Notes: generated by a model from the letters alone, not told the origin. DNA of 64,000 nucleotides from an uncultured Prevotella sp. (GCA_905234815.1 CAJOIX010000004.1:12710-76709), one strand, 5' to 3'; shown: positions 8,912 to 17,992, counted from the stretch's first letter. A program made the numbers and translations.

Positions 8912-9997
8912 ATGAAAATACTCCTTCTTGGCGAATACAGCAACGTGCATTGGACACTGGCCGAAGGGCTTCGGGCTCGCGGACACGAAGTGCTCGTGGT
9001 GTCGAATGGCGACTTCTGGAAAAATTATCCACGCGATATTGATGTTTCGCGCACACCAGGCAAACTGGGCGGGGCTATGCTTTTTCTAAAAATCCTGTAT
9101 CTTTTGCCACGCCTGCGAGGATTCGATATTGTGCAGCTAATCAATCCAATGTTCTTTGAATTGAATGCTGAACGCCTGTTTTTTATCTATCGGTATCTAA
9201 AGAAACACAACCGACGTGTTGTGCTTGGCGCCTTGGGCATGGACACATTTTGGGTGAAAGCCTGCGTGGAAAAAAAATTTATGGAGTACAGCGATTTCAA
9301 CATTGGTTCAGAACTGCGCCAAGATCCGATAGCCATAATTGAGCGAAACGACTGGATTGACACAGAGAAGGAAAGACTCAACACGCTGATTGCCCAAGAG
9401 GCTGACGCCATAATAGCTGGTATCTACGAAAACTACAAGGCCTACGAGTTCTATTTTCCCAAACGGCTGCACTTCGTTCCCTACCCTATTCACATACCTG
9501 AAAGCACGGCCGCGAAGATGCACCGGAAAGTGAAAGTGATGATTGGCATCAACAAAACACGCTCCGTCTATAAAGGCACAGATATCATGTTGCGTGCTGC
9601 GCAGAAGGTTAACCAACAATATGCCGACCTGATGGAACTGCAGGTGGTAACAAATGTACCTTTTGCACAGTATCAACAAATGGTGGCCGACTGTGACATT
9701 TTGCTCGATCAGCTCTATAGTTACACTCCAGCCATGAATGCGCTAATGGCCATGAGCAAAGGTGTGGTTGTGGTAGGCGGTGGCGAAGAGGAGCATTATG
9801 CACTCATGAACGAGCCCACGCTGCGGCCTATAGCGAATGTGAAGCCCACAGAGGAAAGCGTCAGCGAAGTGCTCACCGACCTGATTCTGTCGCCAGCCAA
9901 GCTGCTGAAGATGAAGACCGAGAGCATAGAATACATAAAGCGCCACCACGATTACCTACACGTGGCAGCGCTATATGAGCAGATTTATAAAGAATAA
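8912..9997 (+). CDS. GT-B fold (GT4-like) glycosyltransferase
   Basis: 361 residues. It begins MKILLLGEYSNVHWTLAEGL and includes AKGVEV-like helices and the donor-site region SYTPAMNALMAMSKGVVVVGGGEE (about residues 270-295), where GT4 enzymes carry the E-x7-E type loop. It lacks membrane segments. It closes the recF-DUF721-GT2-GT2 unit. Its stop codon directly abuts the stop of the convergent flavin-reductase lipoprotein gene (TAA|TTA at 9995-10000), leaving no intergenic space. Confidence 0.85.
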   Translation: MKILLLGEYSNVHWTLAEGLRARGHEVLVVSNGDFWKNYPRDIDVSRTPGKLGGAMLFLKILYLLPRLRGFDIVQLINPMFFELNAERLFFIYRYLKKHNRRVVLGALGMDTFWVKACVEKKFMEYSDFNIGSELRQDPIAIIERNDWIDTEKERLNTLIAQEADAIIAGIYENYKAYEFYFPKRLHFVPYPIHIPESTAAKMHRKVKVMIGINKTRSVYKGTDIMLRAAQKVNQQYADLMELQVVTNVPFAQYQQMVADCDILLDQLYSYTPAMNALMAMSKGVVVVGGGEEEHYALMNEPTLRPIANVKPTEESVSEVLTDLILSPAKLLKMKTESIEYIKRHHDYLHVAALYEQIYKE

Positions 9998-10717
9998 TTA
10001 CTTTACTTCGCGGTCTTGAATGGCTTTACCTGAGCCCCACGCTGTACCAACTTTTTCGCCAACTACGCGATAAGCATTTTCCGAAGAATCGAAAACAACG
10101 GGCTGCAACTTGCTGAGGTCGATTTTTCCCTCTTCGTTCAAGATGCTTTCATCAGCACTCATGTTGACAACTTCTCCCACAACGCGGGTTTCTTTCAGGC
10201 TTGTTTCTTCAATTTCCACCACCTTACACTCCAGCGTGAGTTTGTATTCATTGATGATAGGAGCATCAACATTTGGACTCTTGGTAATGGTGAAACCTGC
10301 TTTCTTCACTTTGTCGGGCGCATCGTTGGCCGAAACGATTCCGAAATAATCGCTTTGAGCCACATCATCTTTTGTGGCGAAGCTCACGGTGAACGCTTTT
10401 TTCAGCCGGATGTTTTCAGTTGTTTTATGCTCAGACAGGTTGAAGCAGATATGCTTAGGTCCACATTGGCCGCCCCATGCAGCCATCATCACGTCGGGGT
10501 TTTCGTCTTTATCCCAAGTGGCAATCATGATGGCAGGCAGCGGTGTAATCACTGCTTCACCTGCAAAATTCTTGCGGCCTTCAACTTGTTTCACTTCTAT
10601 GGTTTCTTTTTGTGGGTTTTCGTTCACATTTTCGTTGCCCTGCTCTTTGTTTCCACAGGCAACAACCAGCAAAGTGCATGTTAAAAGCAAGCTGATTTTC
10701 TGAATACTTTTCTTCAT
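9998..10717 (-). CDS. Flavin reductase-fold lipoprotein
   Basis: 239 residues from MKKSIQKISLL. An upstream in-frame ATG adds 20 residues without signal character. The signal sequence ends with LLVVAC (Cys about 21), and an Asn/Glu-rich linker follows. The rest resembles the flavoredoxin/DIM6 flavin-reductase split-barrel: PAIMIATWDKDENPDVMMAAWGG, FNLSEHKTTENIRLKKAFTVSF and EYKLTLECKVVEIEE. Members are normally cytoplasmic and bind FMN. Here the domain appears to be exported and lipid-anchored. It lies 31 bases behind cdd. Confidence 0.75.
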   Translation of the reverse strand: MKKSIQKISLLLTCTLLVVACGNKEQGNENVNENPQKETIEVKQVEGRKNFAGEAVITPLPAIMIATWDKDENPDVMMAAWGGQCGPKHICFNLSEHKTTENIRLKKAFTVSFATKDDVAQSDYFGIVSANDAPDKVKKAGFTITKSPNVDAPIINEYKLTLECKVVEIEETSLKETRVVGEVVNMSADESILNEEGKIDLSKLQPVVFDSSENAYRVVGEKVGTAWGSGKAIQDREVK

Positions 10718-10748
10718 GAATTTAATATCTATATTACGGTTATTTGCA

Positions 10749-11237
10749 TTATTGTTTTTCCATGGCCTCCTCAGCAAAGGAGAGCGGCATCAAGTCGCGC
10801 ACGGTATCAATCAAATAAACGCCACGCTTGCCATAGAGCAGCACACGCATGGGTTTCTTATAGCGGTCTTCCATTTCGAGCATTACTTGCCGGCAGGAGC
10901 CACACGGCGTCACGGGGTCGAGCGTAAGTTCGCCCTGCGGATTCTTGGCCGAGATGGCTATCACATCTATCGACAACTCTGGATGAGCCACTTGTGCGGC
11001 AAAGATGGCAGTGCGCTCGGCACAAAGGCCCACTGGGAACACTGCATTCTCCTGATTGGCTCCCAGCACAATTTCGCCGTTCTGCAAACGGATGGCAGCC
11101 CCTACGGAGAAATGGCTATACTTGGAATAAGACCGTGAGGTTGAGTCGATGGCGCATTGCACCAATTCGCGATCTTCTGGCGAAAGTTCGTCCATCTGAG
11201 CGAACTTCATCTTGATTTGAAGGTTAATGTCTTTCAT
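10749..11237 (-). CDS. cdd: Cytidine deaminase
   Basis: 162 residues. It converts cytidine/deoxycytidine to uridine/deoxyuridine in pyrimidine salvage. Zinc-site motifs are CAERTAIF (Cys and catalytic Glu) and PCGSCRQV (two Cys). The upstream YSKYSHFSVGAAI is also typical, and the size fits the homotetrameric class or slightly longer. It starts 12 bases after the beta-helix lipoprotein gene, so the genes are likely cotranscribed. Confidence 0.95.
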   Translation of the reverse strand: MKDINLQIKMKFAQMDELSPEDRELVQCAIDSTSRSYSKYSHFSVGAAIRLQNGEIVLGANQENAVFPVGLCAERTAIFAAQVAHPELSIDVIAISAKNPQGELTLDPVTPCGSCRQVMLEMEDRYKKPMRVLLYGKRGVYLIDTVRDLMPLSFAEEAMEKQ

Positions 11238-11249
11238 ATAGAGCTAGGT

Positions 11250-12740
11250 TTATTCTTCTTTTGGAACATACTGAAAAGCACCGAGATCGGGAGCATCTCC
11301 GCGCGCAAGTCCTGTACGGTCAATGGCGGGACAGGTTTCTATATTTGCCTTACCGCGTGCCGTACTGTTCTCTGCCAACGAGAAATCGTAGATCAGATTT
11401 TCAGTATCGAACTCGAGGAAATGGTGGTAAGAGCCAAAATCTGCATCGGTGATATCTTCCAGTTCCGTATCGACAAAGTTTGCCTGTTCGCTCTCGGCTG
11501 GCGCCACGGTACGCAGCAGGCAGTTTTCAAAGCGATAGTTGAAATCGTTGCCGTTGTCCTGGCGGTTGCCCATCACCACATCGTCGGCATAGCCTGTGAT
11601 GAGCGAGTTCTGACAAAGCATCTGGACGAGAGCGTTGTTGCCATTGGAGAACCGCAGCGCTGCGCCCCGATTGGCGTCGAGCGGATAGAACTGAGCCAGT
11701 GTGGAGCCATTCACCGTGGCGCTGCCGCCATCGACAAAGAGACAATCGTTCAGCGTATTGCTGATTTGTGTGTTCACCAAAGATATGTTCGCACCAACGG
11801 AGAGGAGCCCATAGCCCTGACAGTTGTGAATGGTCACCTGTTCGAGCGCAAGATGCTGCGCCTGGGTATCGGTGGGCTGATCGACAATGATGCCGTCGAA
11901 GGTACTGTGAATGTCGGTATAGGTCAGGCGGTTGCCGACTGATGAATCCGAGAAATGCAGCCCCCGCCATTGTCCTGGCACGCGATCGTAAGGCAGATAG
12001 TCGAACATATTGTCGATTCGCTGACCGCGCAGGATTACATTCTGTTCGGCCGTACCCTCGCATATAAGCGTTCCGTTGACATTGATGCCGGCATCGCTAT
12101 CGAAGTAGAGCGTGGTACCAGCGGCGATGGTGAGCGTTGTATTTTCTGCCACGGTAATGTTTTCTTTCACAAGCATCGGTTTCTCCGAACTGATGGTGGT
12201 GTTGGCCGTTATATTATACGACGGCACTTCCACGGCATCCCACACGCTGGCAGTCAGCGGCAATCGCTGCGTGGTGCCACCAGAAAGCGAGAAAATCAGG
12301 TCGTCGGTAATGGCCACGGGCTCATCGCTGCCGGAGGGATAACTGGTCAGTTCCACAAACACACGGATGCTGTCGCCCGAAGCAATTTCCACATCCTGCA
12401 CGCGGTAGCCACTGGTTGGACCGAGATACCAACCGTCAACATTCACGCGGAAACCGGTTTGATTGCCTTGGGCCAAGCGAATCTCGCTGCATACGATGCC
12501 TTCGTCTGTAGGGTTATAGATCCAAATATCTTTGCGAGCCGAAGGAACGCCGGCGAAAACTGTGCCTAAATCAACTTGCTCTACGCCAAAAACGAGTGTT
12601 CTATTGCCGGCTGGCCCATACGAATCGGTGGATGAGCAGGCCGTCAGCATGGAACAAACGACAAACAAAACAAGCGGCAGGCGCTTCAGCACACAGGGGC
12701 GGAAGCGTGAGGCAAGCAGAGATATATTATTTTTCAACAT
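11250..12740 (-). CDS. Right-handed beta-helix lipoprotein
   Basis: 496 residues. The signal peptide ends with the lipobox SMLTAC (Cys about 35). Residues about 45-165 look like an Ig-like beta domain (VDLGTVFAG, then FVEL). From about 190 onward there are parallel beta-helix turns: LTIAAGTTLYFDSDAGINVNGTL, LEQVTIHNCQGYGLLSV and ISLVNTQISNTLNDCLFVDGG. The C-terminus carries the DxGAFQY motif seen in many Bacteroidetes choice-of-anchor/pectate-lyase-like surface proteins. No catalytic residues are identifiable. Probably outer-membrane and surface exposed. Confidence 0.75.
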   Translation of the reverse strand: MLKNNISLLASRFRPCVLKRLPLVLFVVCSMLTACSSTDSYGPAGNRTLVFGVEQVDLGTVFAGVPSARKDIWIYNPTDEGIVCSEIRLAQGNQTGFRVNVDGWYLGPTSGYRVQDVEIASGDSIRVFVELTSYPSGSDEPVAITDDLIFSLSGGTTQRLPLTASVWDAVEVPSYNITANTTISSEKPMLVKENITVAENTTLTIAAGTTLYFDSDAGINVNGTLICEGTAEQNVILRGQRIDNMFDYLPYDRVPGQWRGLHFSDSSVGNRLTYTDIHSTFDGIIVDQPTDTQAQHLALEQVTIHNCQGYGLLSVGANISLVNTQISNTLNDCLFVDGGSATVNGSTLAQFYPLDANRGAALRFSNGNNALVQMLCQNSLITGYADDVVMGNRQDNGNDFNYRFENCLLRTVAPAESEQANFVDTELEDITDADFGSYHHFLEFDTENLIYDFSLAENSTARGKANIETCPAIDRTGLARGDAPDLGAFQYVPKEE

Positions 12741-12840
12741 TCTTGAGCGGTAATTATCTTATAAGATAAACGCGGCAAAATTGTTTTTATTGCATCGCTT
12801 GAAATGATTCCATTGAAGCGGACTTTTCGGGGTGAATTTC

Positions 12841-12921
12841 AAAAGCATAGCTTTTAGGTGGCAAAAGCATAGCTTTCAGGCCGCAAAAGCATAGCTTTCG
12901 GAGGATAAAAGCATAGCTTTT
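12841..12921. repeat. Array B: four 15-bp near-palindromes at 22-bp period
   Basis: Units at 12841, 12863, 12885 and 12907: AAAAGCATAGCTTTT, AAAAGCATAGCTTTC, AAAAGCATAGCTTTC, AAAAGCATAGCTTTT. Spacers are AGGTGGC, AGGCCGC and GGAGGAT. Length is 81 bp, flanked by TTTC on the left and GGAAAAC on the right. It begins 13 bases beyond the stop of the minus-strand HAD gene. Confidence 0.9.
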
Positions 12922-12934
12922 GGAAAACGCGAGT

Positions 12935-13591
12935 TCAGTGTTTTGTAATCATCAGAGTTTCAACGAGTTGTGCAAGGTCGATATTTTTGAAGTTCGGACA
13001 CGTCAGATGGCATCGGTCTTTAATCACTTCGGCGGGCAGCGAAGTGGTCAGTCCGACCACGTGTGTGCCGGCATCCCACGCCGATTTCAGGCCGTTCAGA
13101 CTGTCTTCGAAAGCAATACACTGTTCAGGTTTCAGCCCCAAGCGCGCCGCACCGACCAGATAGCACTCGGGGGCAGGCTTGCTCTCGTGGAAATCTTCCG
13201 ACGAAAGCACAAAATCCACCAACGAGCGCAATTCGGGATGCTGTCGATAGACGCTCTGCATCTTGGGCTGATTGCTGCTGGTGACCACACACGACTGGTA
13301 TCCAGCGCGGCGGATGCTTTCGGCAAATTCAACAAATCCTTCCACCCAAGGCATTGGCATATCGCGCTCAAAGGCATTCAGCTCAGCCGTGATGCGCTCT
13401 TGCACGGAAGGATCGGGGAAGAAACGATTATATATCTCAGTAAGCGTCTGGCCCTTTATCTTCCGAAAAAGCTCAGGCTCTGAAGGGAAGGCGCGACGCA
13501 TCTGGTCGCCCCAAAACTGATCGTAGCCGGATTCTGTATCGATTATAACCCCGTCAAGATCAAAAAGAAATCCTACTGTTTGATGTTCCAT
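12935..13591 (-). CDS. HAD-superfamily phosphatase (beta-phosphoglucomutase-like)
   Basis: 218 residues. Motif I is FLFDLDGVIIDTE, motif II is VVTSSNQPK, and motif III/IV are the Lys in SSEDFHESKPAPECY and FEDSLNGLKSAWDAGT. A four-helix cap lies between residues 15 and 85, so this is HAD subfamily IA, variant 3. Likely a cytoplasmic sugar-phosphate phosphatase or phosphomutase; the substrate is open. A two-box promoter precedes it. Array B lies directly behind its stop. Confidence 0.88.
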   Translation of the reverse strand: MEHQTVGFLFDLDGVIIDTESGYDQFWGDQMRRAFPSEPELFRKIKGQTLTEIYNRFFPDPSVQERITAELNAFERDMPMPWVEGFVEFAESIRRAGYQSCVVTSSNQPKMQSVYRQHPELRSLVDFVLSSEDFHESKPAPECYLVGAARLGLKPEQCIAFEDSLNGLKSAWDAGTHVVGLTTSLPAEVIKDRCHLTCPNFKNIDLAQLVETLMITKH

Positions 13592-13598
13592 ATCTCGG

Positions 13599-13629
13599 CA
13601 AAATTACGAATACTCAGGCGAAATGCCAA
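13599..13629 (-). promoter_or_regulatory. Bacteroidetes-type promoter for the HAD gene
   Basis: On minus: TTG (13629-13627), 20 bases, TAATTTTG (13606-13599). The box ends eight bases before the start codon, so the transcript would be nearly leaderless. Confidence 0.6.
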
Positions 13630-13725
13630 GAATAACGGCCGTTTCTTCTAAAAAAAACAGAAACCAAGCCCTCATCGCCCATCGAAAGAAAAACTTAAAA
13701 AGCGTTTTTTCTTGCCTGTGGCTTC

Positions 13726-13758
13726 TTGCTTCTTTTCACAAAATTTTGTTTACCTTTG
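13726..13758 (+). promoter_or_regulatory. Bacteroidetes-type promoter for rsmG
   Basis: TTG at 13726-13728, 22 bases, TACCTTTG at 13751-13758. The box lies seven bases before the ATG at 13766, so the mRNA would be almost leaderless. This also argues against the longer upstream start. Confidence 0.55.
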
Positions 13759-13765
13759 CAACCAA

Positions 13766-14386
13766 ATGGACGAAATACTAAAATACTTCCCGCATCTGAC
13801 TGCAGAGCAGCAAGAACGCTTTGCTGCACTGGATGCGCTCTATCGCGACTGGAATGCGAAGATCAACCTGATTTCGCGCAAGGACATTGACGCGCTGTAC
13901 ACCCACCACGTGCTCCACTCGTTGGCCATCGCTAGGCAGATCCAATTCAAGGCAGGTAGCCGGATACTTGACTTGGGCACCGGCGGCGGATTTCCGGGCA
14001 TTCCCCTGGCCATTCTCTTCCCCGAATGCCAATTCCGACTGATCGACGGTACGGGTAAGAAAATCCGCGTAGTGCAAGATGTGGCCGAAAAGCTGCAACT
14101 AAACAACGTGGAAGCCATTCATCGGCGCGGCGAGGAAGAAAAAGACCTGTTCCACTTTGTCGTATCGCGCGCCGTGATGCCATTGCCCGACTTGGTGAAA
14201 CTGGTACGCAAAAACATCAGTCGCGAACAAATCAACCCACTGCCCAACGGCATCATCTGCCTGAAAGGCGGCGACCTGCAAGCCGAATTGCAACCATTCC
14301 GCAAAAATGCCGAAGCATTGGAAATTCACCAATGGTTCAAAGATACATGGTTCAAGCAGAAATACGTGATTTATCTCCCGCTATAG
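13766..14386 (+). CDS. rsmG: 16S rRNA (guanine-N7)-methyltransferase RsmG
   Basis: 206 residues from MDEILKYFPHLT. A longer frame beginning at 13712 would put the promoter inside the gene. The SAM-binding loop ILDLGTGGGFPGIPLA (about residues 69-84) and the helical WNAKINLISRKD are typical. RsmG methylates G527 of 16S rRNA (E. coli numbering). It is the first gene of a plus-strand run with an MBL hydrolase, ruvC and a secreted protein. Confidence 0.95.
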   Translation: MDEILKYFPHLTAEQQERFAALDALYRDWNAKINLISRKDIDALYTHHVLHSLAIARQIQFKAGSRILDLGTGGGFPGIPLAILFPECQFRLIDGTGKKIRVVQDVAEKLQLNNVEAIHRRGEEEKDLFHFVVSRAVMPLPDLVKLVRKNISREQINPLPNGIICLKGGDLQAELQPFRKNAEALEIHQWFKDTWFKQKYVIYLPL

Positions 14387-14411
14387 TCTCAAGCATCAAG
14401 TCATCAAACCA

Positions 14412-15056
14412 ATGCTTAAAATACAATCATTTACTTTCAATCCACTCAGCGAAAACACCTATGTCGTAAGCGACGAGACCAAGCAATGTGCCATCATCGA
14501 CTGCGGCGCATATAACTCCGAAGAGCAGGACATACTCTACAACTATGTTAAGGACGAGCAGCTGAACCCCGTTGCCCTCCTTTCCACACACGGTCACTTC
14601 GACCATAATCTCGGCACCGCCTTCGCTGCAGAGCAATACAACCTCACTTTGCAACTGCACAGCCGCGACCAGGCTCTCTACGAACAGATGGACGAACAGC
14701 TGCGACAGCTGGGTTCCACGAGTTGGATTACGCTTAAGAAAGTCACTCCGGCATATTTCGACGACGATTTCAAAATCAGCATAGGCAATCACTTGTTTGA
14801 AATCATCCCAACACCTGGCCACACAAAGGGGAGCGTCTGCTTCTATTGTCACGAAGAAAAAGCGCTTTTCTCAGGCGACACACTTTTCCAAGGCACTATC
14901 GGCCGCACCGACCTGCCTTTCGGTTCTATGTTTCAGATGACCAACTCGCTGCGCCGGCTCTGCCAACTGCCCGACGAAGTGCAAGTCTATCCCGGACACG
15001 GCCCGCAAACAAGCATCGCACTTGAATTGTCGTCCAATCCCTTCCTCGACAGATAA
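14412..15056 (+). CDS. MBL-fold metallo-hydrolase (glyoxalase II-like)
   Basis: 214 residues. Metal-ligand motifs are STHGHFDHNLG (HxHxDH), PTPGHTKGSVCF (His), FSGDTLF (Asp) and the late GHGP (His). The size without the C-terminal helical glyoxalase II domain places it among the small YcbL-type hydrolases. The substrate is unknown, possibly a thioester. Located between rsmG and ruvC. Confidence 0.9.
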   Translation: MLKIQSFTFNPLSENTYVVSDETKQCAIIDCGAYNSEEQDILYNYVKDEQLNPVALLSTHGHFDHNLGTAFAAEQYNLTLQLHSRDQALYEQMDEQLRQLGSTSWITLKKVTPAYFDDDFKISIGNHLFEIIPTPGHTKGSVCFYCHEEKALFSGDTLFQGTIGRTDLPFGSMFQMTNSLRRLCQLPDEVQVYPGHGPQTSIALELSSNPFLDR

Positions 15057-15078
15057 GTGCGAAAAATGAAATCAGCAA

Positions 15079-15660
15079 ATGGTTAAATCGACAAATCGAG
15101 ACATCAGCAACTTGCCAGAGCGCATCATTCTGGGCATCGACCCGGGCACCAATGTGATGGGTTATGGCGTGCTGCGCACTATAGGAAACAAAGCCGAAAT
15201 GGTGTGCATGGGAGTGATTGACCTCAGAAAGACCGGCGATATGTACTTTCGGCTGGGCCATATCTTCGAGCGCATCACGGGCATCATCGAGGCTTATAAG
15301 CCAGACTATATGGCCATCGAAGCCCCTTTCTTTGGAAAGAACGTGCAGTCAATGCTCAAACTCGGACGCTCGCAGGGCGTAGCCATCGCTGCTGCCATAC
15401 AGCGTCAAGTGCCCATCCACGAATATGCGCCTCTGAAAATCAAGTTGGCCATCACTGGCAATGGCGCCGCAGCAAAGGAACAAGTGGCCGATATGCTACG
15501 GCGGATGCTACACCTCGAGAAAGAGGAGATGCCAAAATTTCTTGATGCCACCGATGCACTGGCAGCTGCCTATTGCCATTTCCTTCAGTTGGGCCGACCC
15601 GAGACCACTGCAAGTCACCTGTCGTGGAAAGACTTGGCACGCAAACAAGGTAAACTTTAG
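15079..15660 (+). CDS. ruvC: Crossover junction endodeoxyribonuclease RuvC
   Basis: 193 residues. It resolves Holliday junctions with RuvAB. The four acidic catalytic residues are visible: ILGIDPGTNVMGYG (Asp), AIEAPFF (Glu), and DATDALAAAYCH with two Asp. The RNase H-like fold and length fit the family. It follows the MBL gene by 22 bases and is likely in the same transcript. Confidence 0.95.
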   Translation: MVKSTNRDISNLPERIILGIDPGTNVMGYGVLRTIGNKAEMVCMGVIDLRKTGDMYFRLGHIFERITGIIEAYKPDYMAIEAPFFGKNVQSMLKLGRSQGVAIAAAIQRQVPIHEYAPLKIKLAITGNGAAAKEQVADMLRRMLHLEKEEMPKFLDATDALAAAYCHFLQLGRPETTASHLSWKDLARKQGKL

Positions 15661-15737
15661 CACCACCCGACCACGATCCACAAAGCGAGAATTCGAGAAC
15701 ACCAAACGAATCATACAACAAACGAATAATTACTATA

Positions 15738-16217
15738 ATGAAAAAGTTCATCTTACTGATTATCACCGCACTATGTTTGGCGCAAACAATCAGTGCGCAA
15801 GAGATTTTTCAAGAAGTAACGACCATCATGGAAAAGAACAAGACGGCCAAATTCGACACTAAAAAATCGCTGCAGGAACGTAAATTGGCCACGTTCAAAT
15901 ACGATGCCATCTACTATCTCATCATGAAAGCAGCCGAGGCCGACTCGTTCACCGAGCGTCAACTGGGCGAACAGGTAAGCGCCATGATTGACTATGTGAA
16001 TTTATTTATTGGCAGGCTCAGTCAGGAAACAAAGAAATCGCGCCGTGAAGTAGTCGTTGCACTATTCAAGAAATACACACTTGAGAACGCGCTCTTCCAC
16101 GACATGGACAAAGAAGTGGTCTATGGATACGTGGACAATGAAAATTTCCTTACTCAATTTTCGCTCGACACCAATTGGGTGAAAGCACTCGAAGAAGTGC
16201 AAAAAGTATATAAATGA
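15738..16217 (+). CDS. Secreted hypothetical protein (159 aa)
   Basis: A signal peptide (KKFILLIITALCLAQTISAQ, cleavage about residue 20) is followed by a mostly helical, charged mature region containing DSFTERQLGEQVSAMIDYVNLF and KKSRREVVVALFKKYTLENA. No cysteine and no known domain was recognised. Bacteroidales genomes often have such a small periplasmic protein after ruvC, but no function is known to me. It converges with the LMW-PTP gene, the two stops being one base apart. Confidence 0.7.
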   Translation: MKKFILLIITALCLAQTISAQEIFQEVTTIMEKNKTAKFDTKKSLQERKLATFKYDAIYYLIMKAAEADSFTERQLGEQVSAMIDYVNLFIGRLSQETKKSRREVVVALFKKYTLENALFHDMDKEVVYGYVDNENFLTQFSLDTNWVKALEEVQKVYK

Positions 16218-16218
16218 T

Positions 16219-16695
16219 TCAGAGCGAGGCAAGCAGACGGTCGCAAGCGGCCTCTACCAATTGCACCACGCTAAAGAAATCCTCGCGCGAACCATAGTAA
16301 GGATCAGGAATATCAGGTCTGGCCAGTTCCTTGGGAAGGAAACTGGCCAGCTTTTTTATTTTATCTCGGTCAGCATCTGTACGGGCTTGCGCCGATACAT
16401 CAGAGAAGTTTTCATCATCCATGACAAAGATAAGGTCGAAGCGCTGAAAGTCTTGCGGAGAGAACTGGCGCGCACGAGAGGTTAGCTGATAGCCTCGCCG
16501 GGCAGCAACCTCACGCATACGATGATCGGGCAGCTGACCAACATGCCAACCGCCTATGCCGGCCGAGTCGATATAGAATTCTGATGCCCTACCCTGTTCG
16601 GCCGCTTTCTGCTGCAGCACACCTTCGGCCAAGGGGCTTCGGCAGATATTGCCCAGGCAGACAAATAAAATTTTTATGGGTTGCTTGCTACTCAT
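16219..16695 (-). CDS. Low molecular weight protein tyrosine phosphatase
   Basis: 158 residues. The P-loop ILFVCLGNICRSPLAEG contains CxxxxxR, and the general acid Asp is in RPDIPDPYYGSRE (about residues 126-137). Cytoplasmic. Family members often act on BY-kinases of capsule synthesis. A polysaccharide locus begins about 1.6 kb away, but no BY-kinase is seen in this window. It lies 12 bases behind rmuC and is probably cotranscribed with it. Confidence 0.93.
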   Translation of the reverse strand: MSSKQPIKILFVCLGNICRSPLAEGVLQQKAAEQGRASEFYIDSAGIGGWHVGQLPDHRMREVAARRGYQLTSRARQFSPQDFQRFDLIFVMDDENFSDVSAQARTDADRDKIKKLASFLPKELARPDIPDPYYGSREDFFSVVQLVEAACDRLLASL

Positions 16696-16707
16696 GAGGC
16701 TACTCGG

Positions 16708-17979
16708 TTATTCGTTTTCGGTGGCATCGGCAGTGAGTTCATCTATCGACAAGTTGGCATCGGGCAAGGGATATTTTGCATTTTCCTTAACGCCCAAGTC
16801 CTTCAACTGCAACGCTTTCTGCGTGATACTCTGCCGACCCGTATAAGCCTTGTTGGCCACATCGTCGTACGAACGGCGCAAGGCATTGATCTGATCGTCC
16901 ATCTTCTGGAATTTCGCATAGAAATCGCCTACGCGTTTGAGCAACTCTTCGGCCAGTTCATAGACTTTCTTTTGGTTTTGCGTCTGCTGATACTGCCGCC
17001 ACGCCATCTGAATCATCTTCAGAATGGCCATGAGGTTCTGCTGGCCCGTGATGAATACCCGCTTGTCGAAAGCCTCAGCCCAGAGATATTTATCGGTTTG
17101 CAGCGCCAACTGCAGAGCACCATCGTTCGGCACGAACATAATGACGAAGTCAATAGTTTGCCGCGGCGGGGCTACATAATCGTTGTAGTTCTTCTTTGCC
17201 AGTATATTCACATTGCTGCGTATGCTCTTCACCAGTTCGTCGGCATATCGCTTGCGCAAGTCTTCCTGTGTCGTATTGACATATTTATAATAAGCATCTA
17301 TCGACATTTTCGAGTCGATAATCACATCTTCATTGTTCGGATAGTGGACAATCACATCAGGCTTCATCTGCTGACCGGTATCAACGTTATGCAGAGGCTG
17401 CCCACTTTCATCGCGAAGAATCTGCTGCACATCGTAATCAATCGTCTCGCGCAAGCCGGCCATCTGCAATATATCGGTAAGCATCCGTTCGCCCCACAAG
17501 CCCTGAGCCTGATTGCCGCCGCGCATCACATTGGTCAGGCGCGTGGCCGTATCGTCAATTTTCTGTGTTTGTTCGGCCATCGATTTCAGTTGCTGCGACA
17601 GCGAGGCGGTGCTCTGTGCCGTGGAGGTATTGGTCTTGTCGATAGCATCCTGCAATTTACCGAGATGTTCTTTCAGGGGTGCAGTAATCACGGAGATTGA
17701 CTCAACATTCTCCGACTTCAACCGCTGCTGCGTCTTTTCCAGCACCGTGCCGGCAAGGTTGACAAATTGTTCTTGCACCGTGCGCAACTGCTCCTGGAAG
17801 CGCTCCTCACGCTGTTGCTCCATCAGTGCAGCCTTCTCGCGTTCGTTTTCAACTTGCACTGACAGAATATCGCTCTTCGACCGCAAAGCCACTATCTTGC
17901 GCATCAATACGATATAAGCGGCAGCGCCCCCCAAGAGGAAGCCCACCAGAAAAATTAAAATCATGCTTATTGTTTCCAT
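16708..17979 (-). CDS. rmuC: DNA recombination protein RmuC
   Basis: 423 residues. One N-terminal transmembrane helix (ISMILIFLVGFLLGGAAAYIVL) is followed by a long coiled coil (about 30-150, many Glu, Gln and Arg). The RmuC core, about 170-370, contains QGLWGERMLTDILQMAGL, PDVIVHYPNNEDVIIDSKMSIDAY and FVPNDGALQLAL. The core resembles a PD-(D/E)xK nuclease fold: the Asp of VIIDSK lies where these nucleases carry catalytic residues. RmuC limits DNA inversion and repeat rearrangements. Confidence 0.93.
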   Translation of the reverse strand: METISMILIFLVGFLLGGAAAYIVLMRKIVALRSKSDILSVQVENEREKAALMEQQREERFQEQLRTVQEQFVNLAGTVLEKTQQRLKSENVESISVITAPLKEHLGKLQDAIDKTNTSTAQSTASLSQQLKSMAEQTQKIDDTATRLTNVMRGGNQAQGLWGERMLTDILQMAGLRETIDYDVQQILRDESGQPLHNVDTGQQMKPDVIVHYPNNEDVIIDSKMSIDAYYKYVNTTQEDLRKRYADELVKSIRSNVNILAKKNYNDYVAPPRQTIDFVIMFVPNDGALQLALQTDKYLWAEAFDKRVFITGQQNLMAILKMIQMAWRQYQQTQNQKKVYELAEELLKRVGDFYAKFQKMDDQINALRRSYDDVANKAYTGRQSITQKALQLKDLGVKENAKYPLPDANLSIDELTADATENE

Positions 17980-17984
17980 CTCGA

Positions 17985-17992
17985 CAAATGTA
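17985..17992 (-). promoter_or_regulatory. Candidate -7 box for rmuC
   Basis: On minus the sequence is TACATTTG, only five bases before the rmuC start, which predicts a nearly leaderless message. No clear -33 box. Confidence 0.35.

Noticed and set aside
12841-12921. The 22-bp-period arrays as CRISPR arrays
   Set aside because: The repeat part is 15 bases and the spacers are only seven, with four copies in every array and no cas genes in the window.
16219-16695. LMW-PTP as part of a BY-kinase capsule control pair
   Set aside because: No BY-kinase gene is visible in the window, and the Wzz-like protein lacks a kinase domain; only the phosphatase itself is supported.
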